Origin: DATFPQ01 sp035264765 | Lineage (GTDB): Bacteria > Actinomycetota > Actinomycetes > Actinomycetales > Angustibacteraceae | Length of the DNA stretch: 28,103 nt | Assembly (NCBI GenBank): GCA_035264765.1 | Contig: DATFPQ010000240.1 | Coordinates: 1 to 28,103, forward strand | Direction: 5' to 3' | In this document: positions 22,925 to 28,103 of the stretch, in pieces | Layout: every line of letters begins with the position of its first letter | How positions within the stretch are numbered: the stretch's first letter is position 1 | Position numbers and translations under genes: made by a program | Notes under the pieces: generated by a model | Seen by the model: the letters and a program-made list of their open reading frames with translations, nothing else | Told to the model about the DNA's origin: nothing | The model's database searches: none

Positions 22925-24085
22925 GTGGTCGCTCAGGTCGGTCCTGAGCAGCGGGTTATCCGTGACCGCGCGTTCGGCCGGCACTACGGCCGTGGCCGTT
23001 CCAGGTCCCGTCCGGGGCGTTCGCTCTCGCGTCGGGCACGGTCGCTGCTACGTCGCTACCTTGCCACCAGCACCGGCCTGCATCTGCTGGGTCTGACCGC
23101 GCTCACGGTCCTCGTCACCGTCGGCACGCTCCTGTCACCAGGCTGGGTGCCGGTTGCGGCGTTCACGCTCGTGCTCTTGATCGGCGGCTTCGTCCTGACG
23201 TCGCGGAACATGGTGATGCTCTACGCGCTCGTTGCGGTGGGCGTCACGTACGTGCACCTGAACCGCACCAACCGCGTCGGCAACGGGGATCCTGCTGCTG
23301 CTGGCGGCGACCGCCCTGCTCGCCTGGCTGCTCGCCCGCAGCCGCTGGAGGCTCGGGCTGCAGGGGACCCTGGGCGGGAGCATGCTCGTGGACCTTCGGG
23401 ACCGGCTGCGGTCCAGGGCGAGATGCCGTCGTTGCCGGACGGGTGGCACGCCGAGACCGTGCTCCGCTCCGCCTACGGCAAGTCGTTCTCCGGGGACTTC
23501 CTGATCGCGGCGCACCCGGACGGCGGCCGGCAATTGGAGGTCGTGCTCGTCGACGTGTCCGGCAAGGGCGCCGCCGCGGGCATGCGCGCGCTGCTGCTCT
23601 CCGGTGCCTTCGGCGGCCTGCTCGGCGCCATGGCGCCCGACCGGTTCCTGCCCGCGGCGAACGCCTACCTGCTCCGGCAGCACTGGGACGAGGGCTTCGC
23701 GACGGCGGTGCACCTGAACCTCGACCTCGACACCGGCGACTATCGGGTCGCGAGCGCGGGCCACCCGCCCGCCGCGCAGTTCCGGGCCGGGTCCGGGCGA
23801 TGGGTCCTCACGCGGACCGGCGGCAGTCCGGTGCTGGGCGTCCTGGACGCGGTCGAGTTCGACGGCGTGAGCGGGCGGCTGGAGCCGGGGGACGCACTGC
23901 TGCTCTACACGGACGGCGTCGTCGAGACCCCGGACCGCGACCTGGACACGGGCATCGACCGGATGCTCGGGCATGCCGAGCGCCTGGTGCGCGACGGCTT
24001 CGCCGGCGGGGCCGGGCGGATCGTCGAGCAAGCTCGCGCGGGGGAAAGCGACGACCGCGCCCTCGTGCTGATCTGGCGGCAGTGA
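22925..24085 (+). CDS. Membrane-associated SpoIIE-type PP2C serine phosphatase, with an internally displaced frame
   Basis: A continuous frame of about 386 residues. Basic residues 12-44 precede two or three membrane helices (about 50-72, 76-92, 95-111). The phosphatase domain (about 168-386) has the metal-binding motifs FSGDF (D191), VDVSGKG (D210), SAGHPP (278-282), YTDGV (D330) and SDDRAL (D376-D377), so it should be active. Between roughly 23286 and 23411 the encoded peptide is Ala/Pro/Arg-rich with poor codon bias, whereas the neighbouring +1 frame encodes ILLLLAATALLAWLLARS and an amphipathic linker typical of this family. One extra G near 23285-23288 and one missing G near 23410 would explain it. 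Start uncertain: GTG 22925 is the only in-frame candidate beyond the divergent gene. Related proteins act in anti-sigma partner switching, but no partner gene is seen. Confidence 0.8.
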   Translation: MVAQVGPEQRVIRDRAFGRHYGRGRSRSRPGRSLSRRARSLLRRYLATSTGLHLLGLTALTVLVTVGTLLSPGWVPVAAFTLVLLIGGFVLTSRNMVMLYALVAVGVTYVHLNRTNRVGNGDPAAAGGDRPARLAARPQPLEARAAGDPGREHARGPSGPAAVQGEMPSLPDGWHAETVLRSAYGKSFSGDFLIAAHPDGGRQLEVVLVDVSGKGAAAGMRALLLSGAFGGLLGAMAPDRFLPAANAYLLRQHWDEGFATAVHLNLDLDTGDYRVASAGHPPAAQFRAGSGRWVLTRTGGSPVLGVLDAVEFDGVSGRLEPGDALLLYTDGVVETPDRDLDTGIDRMLGHAERLVRDGFAGGAGRIVEQARAGESDDRALVLIWRQ

Positions 24086-24126
24086 GCGAGACCTTCAGGG
24101 CGGTTGGCGCCGGTATCGCGGTCAGC

Positions 24127-24142
24127 GCCGGCTGGTGCCGGC
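24127..24142. terminator. Short hairpin between convergent genes
   Basis: GCCGGC-TGGT-GCCGGC gives a 6-bp stem in the 68-nt gap between the phosphatase and the convergent small gene. It may terminate either transcript; the stem is short and the call weak. Confidence 0.3.
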
Positions 24143-24153
24143 CCGTCGCCCGG

Positions 24154-24381
24154 TCAGTGCGGCGCGTCGTCCGGGTCGTCCGGACTGCGCTTGACGAGGT
24201 AGGTCCGTCCGTCGCGGGTCTCCTTCTCCCACTGCTCGGTGGCCTGGGCGCTCGCCCGCTGCCGCTCGGTGACCTCCGTCTGCCGCGACTCGGCCTCGGA
24301 CACCTGAGCCGGCCCGAAGATCCGGAACAGGGCGTCGTACACCCGCTGCCACCTGGACCGGTGGTCCTGCTGCGCGTTCAC
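24154..24381 (-). CDS. Small hypothetical protein, 75 residues
   Basis: A short, highly charged protein without signal peptide or membrane helix. Residues 8-22 (RSRWQRVYDALFRIF) look like an amphipathic helix. The middle (about 27-52) is Glu/Gln/Arg/Ala-rich and probably helical or coiled. It ends in WEKETRDGRTYLVKRSPDDPDD, a likely beta hairpin plus acidic tail. The GTG start is strongly supported by AGGAGG six nucleotides upstream, and codon usage is like that of its neighbours, so it is a real gene although no family is recognised. It lies immediately downstream of tRNA-Gly on the same strand (46 nt) and converges on the phosphatase gene. Confidence 0.72.
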   Translation of the reverse strand: MNAQQDHRSRWQRVYDALFRIFGPAQVSEAESRQTEVTERQRASAQATEQWEKETRDGRTYLVKRSPDDPDDAPH

Positions 24382-24427
24382 GCCTGGCCTCCTCCTCGCC
24401 CGCCGAAATACGCCTGGCCGGCCGGCT

Positions 24428-24501
24428 TGGAGCGGGTGACGGGAATCGAACCCGCGTAGCCAGTTTGGAAGACTGGGGCTCTACCATTGAGCTACACCCG
24501 C
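24428..24501 (-). tRNA. tRNA-Gly (anticodon TCC)
   Basis: The minus strand folds as a full cloverleaf: acceptor GCGGGTG/CACCCGC, D arm GCTC-AATGGTA-GAGC, anticodon stem CCAGT-CTTCCAA-ACTGG with TCC, T arm CGGG-TTCGATT-CCCG, discriminator T. CCA is encoded at 24430-24428. The gene reads GGA codons (and GGG by wobble). Confidence 0.97.
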
Positions 24502-24549
24502 GCGGCCGCCTACCCGGGCTGGAGCGCTCGGGCGCGGCGACGCTGCCCC

Positions 24550-24555
24550 AGCCTA
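24550..24555 (-). promoter_or_regulatory. Possible -10 element for tRNA-Gly
   Basis: The minus strand reads TAGGCT, the same hexamer found before the mscS gene, about 49 nt upstream of the tRNA-Gly 5' end. No clear -35 is visible. Confidence 0.35.
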
Positions 24556-24609
24556 GCCGCCAGGGTCGGGTCGTTCCGCACGCCCCCTCCGCGCCGGGCC
24601 GCCGTCCAC

Positions 24610-24615
24610 TACGCT
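24610..24615 (+). promoter_or_regulatory. Possible -10 element for tRNA-Pro
   Basis: TACGCT, a TANNNT hexamer, lies 47 nt upstream of the mature tRNA-Pro 5' end in the 161-nt gap between the divergent tRNA genes. The -35 is not convincing. Confidence 0.35.
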
Positions 24616-24662
24616 GTGACGAGCGCCTGTTGCGCCGGCGCTTGCGGCGGCGCGGGGGCCGA

Positions 24663-24739
24663 CGGGGTGTGGCGCAGCTTGGTAGCGCGTCCGCTTTGGG
24701 AGCGGAAGGCCCCCGGTTCGAATCCGGGTACCCCGACCA
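24663..24739 (+). tRNA. tRNA-Pro (anticodon TGG)
   Basis: Complete cloverleaf: acceptor CGGGGTG with TACCCCG (one terminal G-T pair), D arm GCGC-AGCTTGGTA-GCGC, anticodon stem TCCGC-TTTGGGA-GCGGA with anticodon TGG, T arm CCCGG-TTCGAAT-CCGGG, discriminator A and encoded CCA to 24739. It reads CCA codons and by wobble other Pro codons. It stands 21 nt before the -35 of the tig promoter. Confidence 0.98.
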
Positions 24740-24760
24740 GAACAGCGCGTCGCCCGGCGA

Positions 24761-24790
24761 TTGGGTGGCGCGCCGCGCGGCGACTACGAT
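24761..24790 (+). promoter_or_regulatory. Promoter of tig (housekeeping sigma type)
   Basis: TTGGGT (24761-24766) and TACGAT (24785-24790) are separated by 18 nt, a good match to the principal sigma factor pattern TTGACA/TANNNT. Transcription from about 24797 would leave a leader of some 65 nt before the GTG at 24863. It is the best promoter match in the window. Confidence 0.6.
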
Positions 24791-24862
24791 GGCACTTCGT
24801 GCGCCGCGCGCAGCCGCGCGCGCCCTGTGCCGCACGCCCCCGAACCGCAGGAGAACCCCGCA

Positions 24863-26200
24863 GTGAAGAGCGCCGTCGAGACCCTCAACCCCACCCGGGT
24901 CAAGCTGTCCGTGGAGGTGCCGTTCGAGGAGCTCCGGCCCGACCTCGACGCCGCCTACCGCACCATCGGGTCCCAGATCCAGGTGCCGGGCTTCCGCAAG
25001 GGGAAGGTGCCCGCGAGGATCATCGACCAGCGGGTCGGCCGCGGCGCCGTCCTGGAGGAGGCCGTCAACGAGGCCCTGCCGCGCTTCTACAGCGAGGCGG
25101 TCGAGGAGTCGAAGATCCGCCCGCTCGGCCAGCCCGAGGTGGAGATCACGGAGGCGCCGGATCCGGCCCAGGGCGGCGACCTGAAGTTCAGCGTCGAGGT
25201 CGACGTGCGGCCGCAGATCGACGTGCCGGACTACTCGACCCTGGCCGTGCAGGTCGATGACGTCCAGGTGGACGAGGCCGACGTGGAGGGCGAGCTGACC
25301 GCCCTGCGCCAGCGCTTCGGCACTCTGGTGGGCGTCGACCGGGCCGCTGCGGACGGCGACTTCGTTTCCATCGACCTGTCCGCCGAGATCGACGGGGAGC
25401 AGATCGACGCGGTGACCGGCGTCTCTTACGAGATCGGCAGCAACAACATGCTCGACGGCCTCGACGAGGCCCTCGTCGGGATGAGCGCGGGCGAGACCAA
25501 GAACTTCAGCGCGCCGCTCGCCGGTGGTGACCGGGAGGGCCAGCAGGCCGACGTCACGGTCACCGTGCAGTCGGTCAAGGAGCGTGAGCTGCCCGAGCTG
25601 GACGACGAATTCGCCCAGCTGGCGAGCGAGTTCGACACCCTGGAGGAGCTCACCGCCGACCTGCGCAGCAAGGCCGAGCGGGCCAAGCGGCTGGAGCAGG
25701 GCGTCCAGGCGCGTGACAAGGTGCTGGACGCGATGCTCGAGGCGGTCGAGATCCCGGTGCCGCCGGCGCTGGTCGAGGCCGAGGTCCACTCGCACCTGGA
25801 GAACGAGAACCGGCTCGAGGACGACGAGCACCGCGCCGAGGTCGGGGAGAGCGCGACCAAGGCGCTGCAGACCCAGTTCCTGCTGGACGCTGTGGTGGAG
25901 AAGGAGAAGGTCTCGGTCAGCCAGCCGGAGCTGGTGGAGTACCTGATGATCTCCGCCCAGCAGTACGGCATGACGCCGGACCAGTTCGCCCAGGCCGTCG
26001 ACCAGGCGGGCCAGATCCAGGCCATGGTCGCCGAGGTGGCCCGACGCAAGGCGCTCGCCGTCGTCCTGGAGCAAGCCACGGTCACCGACGCCAGCGGGAA
26101 CCCGGTCGACCTGGCCGCGCTGCGCCCGCTCGACGAGGCCGAGGGCGACGACGAGCACGAGCACGACCATGAGCACGACCACGACCACGTGGAGGCCTGA
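24863..26200 (+). CDS. tig: Trigger factor, ribosome-associated chaperone and PPIase
   Basis: A 445-residue protein, normal for trigger factor. It binds the ribosome exit tunnel through the signature GFRKGKVP (43-50) in the N-terminal domain and shields nascent chains. The FKBP-type peptidyl-prolyl isomerase domain spans about 160-243 (DGDFVSIDLSAEIDG, then SYEIGSNNMLDGLDEAL), and the helical C-terminal chaperone arms about 245-415. The tail from 427 is extremely acidic and His-rich, with alternating His and Asp/Glu in the last 15 residues, a possible metal-binding extension. The GTG at 24863 is supported by AGGAG nine nucleotides upstream; a longer frame reaching 24761 would cross the promoter. 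It is followed by a hairpin and then clpP1, the common actinobacterial order. Confidence 0.97.
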   Translation: MKSAVETLNPTRVKLSVEVPFEELRPDLDAAYRTIGSQIQVPGFRKGKVPARIIDQRVGRGAVLEEAVNEALPRFYSEAVEESKIRPLGQPEVEITEAPDPAQGGDLKFSVEVDVRPQIDVPDYSTLAVQVDDVQVDEADVEGELTALRQRFGTLVGVDRAAADGDFVSIDLSAEIDGEQIDAVTGVSYEIGSNNMLDGLDEALVGMSAGETKNFSAPLAGGDREGQQADVTVTVQSVKERELPELDDEFAQLASEFDTLEELTADLRSKAERAKRLEQGVQARDKVLDAMLEAVEIPVPPALVEAEVHSHLENENRLEDDEHRAEVGESATKALQTQFLLDAVVEKEKVSVSQPELVEYLMISAQQYGMTPDQFAQAVDQAGQIQAMVAEVARRKALAVVLEQATVTDASGNPVDLAALRPLDEAEGDDEHEHDHEHDHDHVEA

Positions 26201-26247
26201 CCCCTCGGGCCGCGCGGCGCCCGAGACGGCGCTCCCCGACGCCCCCT

Positions 26248-26271
26248 GACGCCCCCGCGGCAGGGGGCGTC
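26248..26271 (+). terminator. Hairpin terminator after tig
   Basis: GACGCCCCC-GCGGCA-GGGGGCGTC is a perfect 9-bp GC-rich stem 48 nt after the tig stop, with no T-run. It may terminate or attenuate transcription into clpP1. Confidence 0.65.
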
Positions 26272-26341
26272 GTCGTCGGCAGCCGGGGACGGTGCCAGGG
26301 CGCCGCGTATGCCTCTGGCGAACACGGCCGGTCACGGGGAG

Positions 26342-26368
26342 TGGACTGTCGGAGGCGGACGTTAGGGT
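26342..26368 (+). promoter_or_regulatory. Possible clpP1P2 promoter
   Basis: TGGACT and TAGGGT spaced by 15 nt lie 74 nt before the clpP1 start, downstream of the tig hairpin. The spacing is short for a housekeeping promoter. A GGCGAAC half-site at 26319-26325 resembles half of a ClgR box, but a full palindrome is missing. Confidence 0.3.
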
Positions 26369-26441
26369 CCACGACAGACACCATCTCCACCTGCCGGCCG
26401 GACCGTCCCAGCGCCGGCGCACCGATCATCAGGAGACCAGC

Positions 26442-27062
26442 GTGAGCGAGAACGGCATCGTGCAGGCCCGCAGCCCCCAGCCGGGCAACGGCGGCCTGGA
26501 CGACCACATCTACAACCGGCTGCTGAAGGAGCGCATCATCTTCCTCGGCTCGGACGTGCGTGACGACAACGCCAACGCCATCTGCGCCCAGCTGCTCCTG
26601 CTCGCCGCCGAGGACCCCGACAAGGACATCTGGCTCTACATCAACTCCCCGGGCGGGTCCGTCACCGCGGGGATGGCCATCTTCGACACCATGCAGTTCG
26701 TCACGCCGGACGTCGCCACGGTGGCCATGGGGCTCGCGGCCTCGATGGGCCAGTTCCTGCTCTCGGCCGGGACTCCCGGCAAGCGCTACGCGACGCCGCA
26801 TGCGCGGATCATGATGCACCAGCCGTCCGGGGGCATCGGCGGTACCGCGAGCGACATCAAGATCCAGGCCGAGCAGATGCTGCACATCAAGAGGCAGATG
26901 GCCGACCTGATCGCCCAGCACACCGGGCAGACCGTCGAGCAGATCGAGAAGGACTCCGACCGCGACCGCTGGTTCACCGCCGACCAGGCCAGGGTCTACG
27001 GGTTCGTCGACCACGTCGTCGCGAACGCCGCCCAGGCGCGCGGCGGCGGCACCGCGGCCTGA
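26442..27062 (+). CDS. clpP1: ATP-dependent Clp protease proteolytic subunit 1
   Basis: A 206-residue serine peptidase subunit that assembles into heptameric rings with ClpP2. The catalytic triad is Ser101 (AASMGQF), His126 (IMMHQPS) and Asp175 (DSDRDRW), each exactly three positions later than in M. tuberculosis ClpP1 (S98, H123, D172). Also conserved are YINSPGGS (67-73) and the handle helix region (about 130-160). GTG 26442 has AGGAG six nucleotides upstream. It forms an operon with clpP2, 46 nt downstream. In actinobacteria both subunits are usually needed for a working, essential protease driven by ClpX or ClpC1. Confidence 0.98.
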   Translation: MSENGIVQARSPQPGNGGLDDHIYNRLLKERIIFLGSDVRDDNANAICAQLLLLAAEDPDKDIWLYINSPGGSVTAGMAIFDTMQFVTPDVATVAMGLAASMGQFLLSAGTPGKRYATPHARIMMHQPSGGIGGTASDIKIQAEQMLHIKRQMADLIAQHTGQTVEQIEKDSDRDRWFTADQARVYGFVDHVVANAAQARGGGTAA

Positions 27063-27108
27063 GCCGGCCGCCCACCCACACGTCGAACACTCAGGAGAAA
27101 GCGTCGCG

Positions 27109-27792
27109 ATGAGCGTCCCCACCCCCCACGGCGGACTACACGTCCCCGGTGCGAGCGGCAGGCTGGCCGTGCCAGGCCCCAACGGCCGCTACATCTTGCC
27201 CCAGTTCGAGGAGCGCACGTCCTACGGGATGAAGCGCCTCGACCCCTACACCAAGCTGTTCGAGGACCGGATCATCTTCCTCGGCGTGCAGGTCGACGAC
27301 GCGTCGGCTGACGACATCATCGCTCAGCTGATCGTTCTGGAGTCCCAGGACCCCGACCGCGACATCCTCATGTACATCAACTCGCCCGGCGGCTCCTTCA
27401 CGGCGCTGACGGCGATCTACGACACCATGCAGTACGTCCGGCCGGACATCCAGACCTACTGCCTGGGCCAGGCAGCTTCCGCGGCGGCGGTGCTGCTCGG
27501 CGCCGGTGCGGCCGGCAAGCGCTACGCGCTGCCCAACGCCCGGATCCTGATCCACCAGCCGGCGATGTCCGGCGGTGACTACGGCCAGGCGAGCGACATC
27601 GAGATCCAGGCCAACGAGGTTCTGCGCATGCGCGGCTGGCTCGAGGACACGCTGGCCCTGCACAGCGGTCGCAGTGTCGAGCAGGTTCGCACCGACATCG
27701 AGCGCGACAAGATCCTCACCGCCGACCAGGCGAAGGAGTACGGACTGGTCGACGAGGTGCTGGTCAGTCGGAAGGCCTCGGCGACGGTCTGA
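27109..27792 (+). CDS. clpP2: ATP-dependent Clp protease proteolytic subunit 2
   Basis: A 227-residue partner of ClpP1. The triad is Ser124 (QAASAAAVLL), His149 (ILIHQP) and Asp200 (IERDKIL), each 14 positions later than in M. tuberculosis ClpP2 (S110, H135, D186). The offset reflects an N-terminal extension in which VPGASGRL (12-19) and VPGPNGRY (21-28) look like a short tandem duplication before the conserved ILPQFEER segment. ClpP N-termini are often removed as propeptides. ATG 27109 is preceded by AGGAG 11 nt upstream. In M. tuberculosis ClpP2 is the ring that docks the ATPase, so pairing with the downstream clpX gene is natural. Confidence 0.98.
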   Translation: MSVPTPHGGLHVPGASGRLAVPGPNGRYILPQFEERTSYGMKRLDPYTKLFEDRIIFLGVQVDDASADDIIAQLIVLESQDPDRDILMYINSPGGSFTALTAIYDTMQYVRPDIQTYCLGQAASAAAVLLGAGAAGKRYALPNARILIHQPAMSGGDYGQASDIEIQANEVLRMRGWLEDTLALHSGRSVEQVRTDIERDKILTADQAKEYGLVDEVLVSRKASATV

Positions 27793-27800
27793 GCCGATCC

Positions 27801-27829
27801 GTCCCGGGCGCGCTCGGCGCGCCCGGGAC
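27801..27829 (+). terminator. Strong hairpin terminator after clpP2
   Basis: GTCCCGGGCGCGC-TCG-GCGCGCCCGGGAC is a perfect 13-bp stem with a 3-nt loop, 8 nt after the clpP2 stop. It lacks a T-run but is the most stable simple hairpin in the window, and separates the clpP1P2 operon from clpX. Confidence 0.75.
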
Positions 27830-27841
27830 GCACAATCGGCG

Positions 27842-27856
27842 TCCGCTTTCGGCGGA
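27842..27856. promoter_or_regulatory. Inverted repeat upstream of clpX
   Basis: TCCGC-TTTCG-GCGGA is a perfect 5+5+5 repeat 124 nt before clpX. It loosely resembles sites of the Clp regulator ClgR, but the spacing and outer bases do not match the consensus I know, so the regulator is not assigned. Confidence 0.3.
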
Positions 27857-27979
27857 ACGGGCTGGGCAGCGCGCCGACACCAGCGTTGAATGAGCAGGAC
27901 ATGAACCGGGGCGGGATACCGTGCCGGGGCAGGTTGGCCGCTCTCGCGGCCGCCTTCAGCAACGAGGGAGGACCGACAG

Positions 27980-28103
27980 GTGGCGCGCATCGGTGACGGG
28001 GGTGACCTGCTGAAGTGCTCGTTCTGCGGGAAGAGCCAGAAGCAGGTCAAGAAGCTCATCGCCGGCCCCGGGGTCTACATCTGCGACGAGTGCATCGACC
28101 TGT
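27980..28103 (+). CDS. clpX: ATP-dependent Clp protease ATPase subunit ClpX, partial
   Basis: The first 41 codons are present; the rest lies beyond the right edge. The start GTG at 27980 is preceded by GAGGGAGG eight nucleotides upstream. The encoded N-terminus has the ClpX zinc-binding domain: C13-SF-C16 and C35-DE-C38, with the intervening KSQKQVKKLIAGPGVYI typical of the family. This domain dimerises and recruits substrates and adaptors; the AAA+ unfoldase domain should follow. A 187-nt gap with a strong hairpin separates it from clpP2, suggesting its own promoter. Confidence 0.97.
   Translation, partial: MARIGDGGDLLKCSFCGKSQKQVKKLIAGPGVYICDECIDL

Noticed and set aside
23286..23411. Programmed ribosomal frameshifting in the phosphatase gene
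   Set aside because: Two separate shifts in opposite directions would be required, and there is no slippery heptamer or downstream stimulator that stands out. Indels are simpler.
26310..26330. ClgR operator upstream of clpP1
   Set aside because: Only one half-site (GGCGAAC) is visible; the opposite half reads CAT instead of GCG at the required spacing.

Overview
The window is high-GC chromosomal DNA from an actinobacterium, probably a mycothiol producer. It uses many GTG starts and one TTG start, packs genes with GTGA stop/start overlaps, and nearly every codon ends in G or C. Gene content and relative strands match, from memory, the Mycobacterium tuberculosis Rv2460c-Rv2475c region: Rv2475c/Rv2474c-like genes, aglA, glbO, pepN, Rv2466c, rpiB, an Rv2464c-like glycosylase, tig, clpP1, clpP2 and clpX. 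This is a conserved housekeeping backbone with lineage-specific insertions. The species cannot be named from the sequence.

Region 1 (1-1016, minus strand): an antitoxin/Doc toxin pair behind a perfect 17-bp palindrome, followed with an 8-nt overlap by a phosphotransferase-family gene that runs off the left edge. Region 2 (1081-2892, plus): a hotdog thioesterase, a conserved hypothetical gene and a lipoprotein with an emfourin-like protease-inhibitor signature. Region 3 (2867-9811, minus): S9 prolyl oligopeptidase, MscS channel, SDR/DUF2867 oxidoreductase, truncated haemoglobin O and GH13 alpha-glucosidase. The last three form a tight unit. Region 4 (9941-14768): malQ (plus) converging on pepN (minus), with a long inverted repeat between them.

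Region 5 (14930-18860, plus): a mycothiol-linked DsbA-like protein behind a possible SigH/SigR-type promoter, two uncharacterised exported proteins, rpiB and a Nei/Fpg-type DNA glycosylase. A second long inverted repeat follows, sharing the GAGCAACG core of the first. Region 6 (18974-24381): a Tat-exported multicopper oxidase, an Eis-like acetyltransferase, a membrane SpoIIE-type phosphatase whose frame is displaced for about 126 nt by two offsetting indels, and a small conserved-looking protein. Region 7 (24428-28103): tRNA-Gly(TCC), tRNA-Pro(TGG), then tig-clpP1-clpP2-clpX, the protein folding and degradation cluster. clpX runs off the right edge.

The backbone links nascent-chain folding and ATP-dependent proteolysis (tig, clpP1P2, clpX), peptide turnover (pepN, S9 peptidase), alpha-glucan use (malQ, aglA) and redox or DNA repair functions (DsbA-like, rpiB neighbour, Nei/Fpg). 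I found no CRISPR array, insertion sequence, phage module or rRNA. The least explained items are the two exported proteins at 15711-17484, the emfourin-like lipoprotein, the GAGCAACG inverted repeats and the doubly frame-shifted phosphatase gene.
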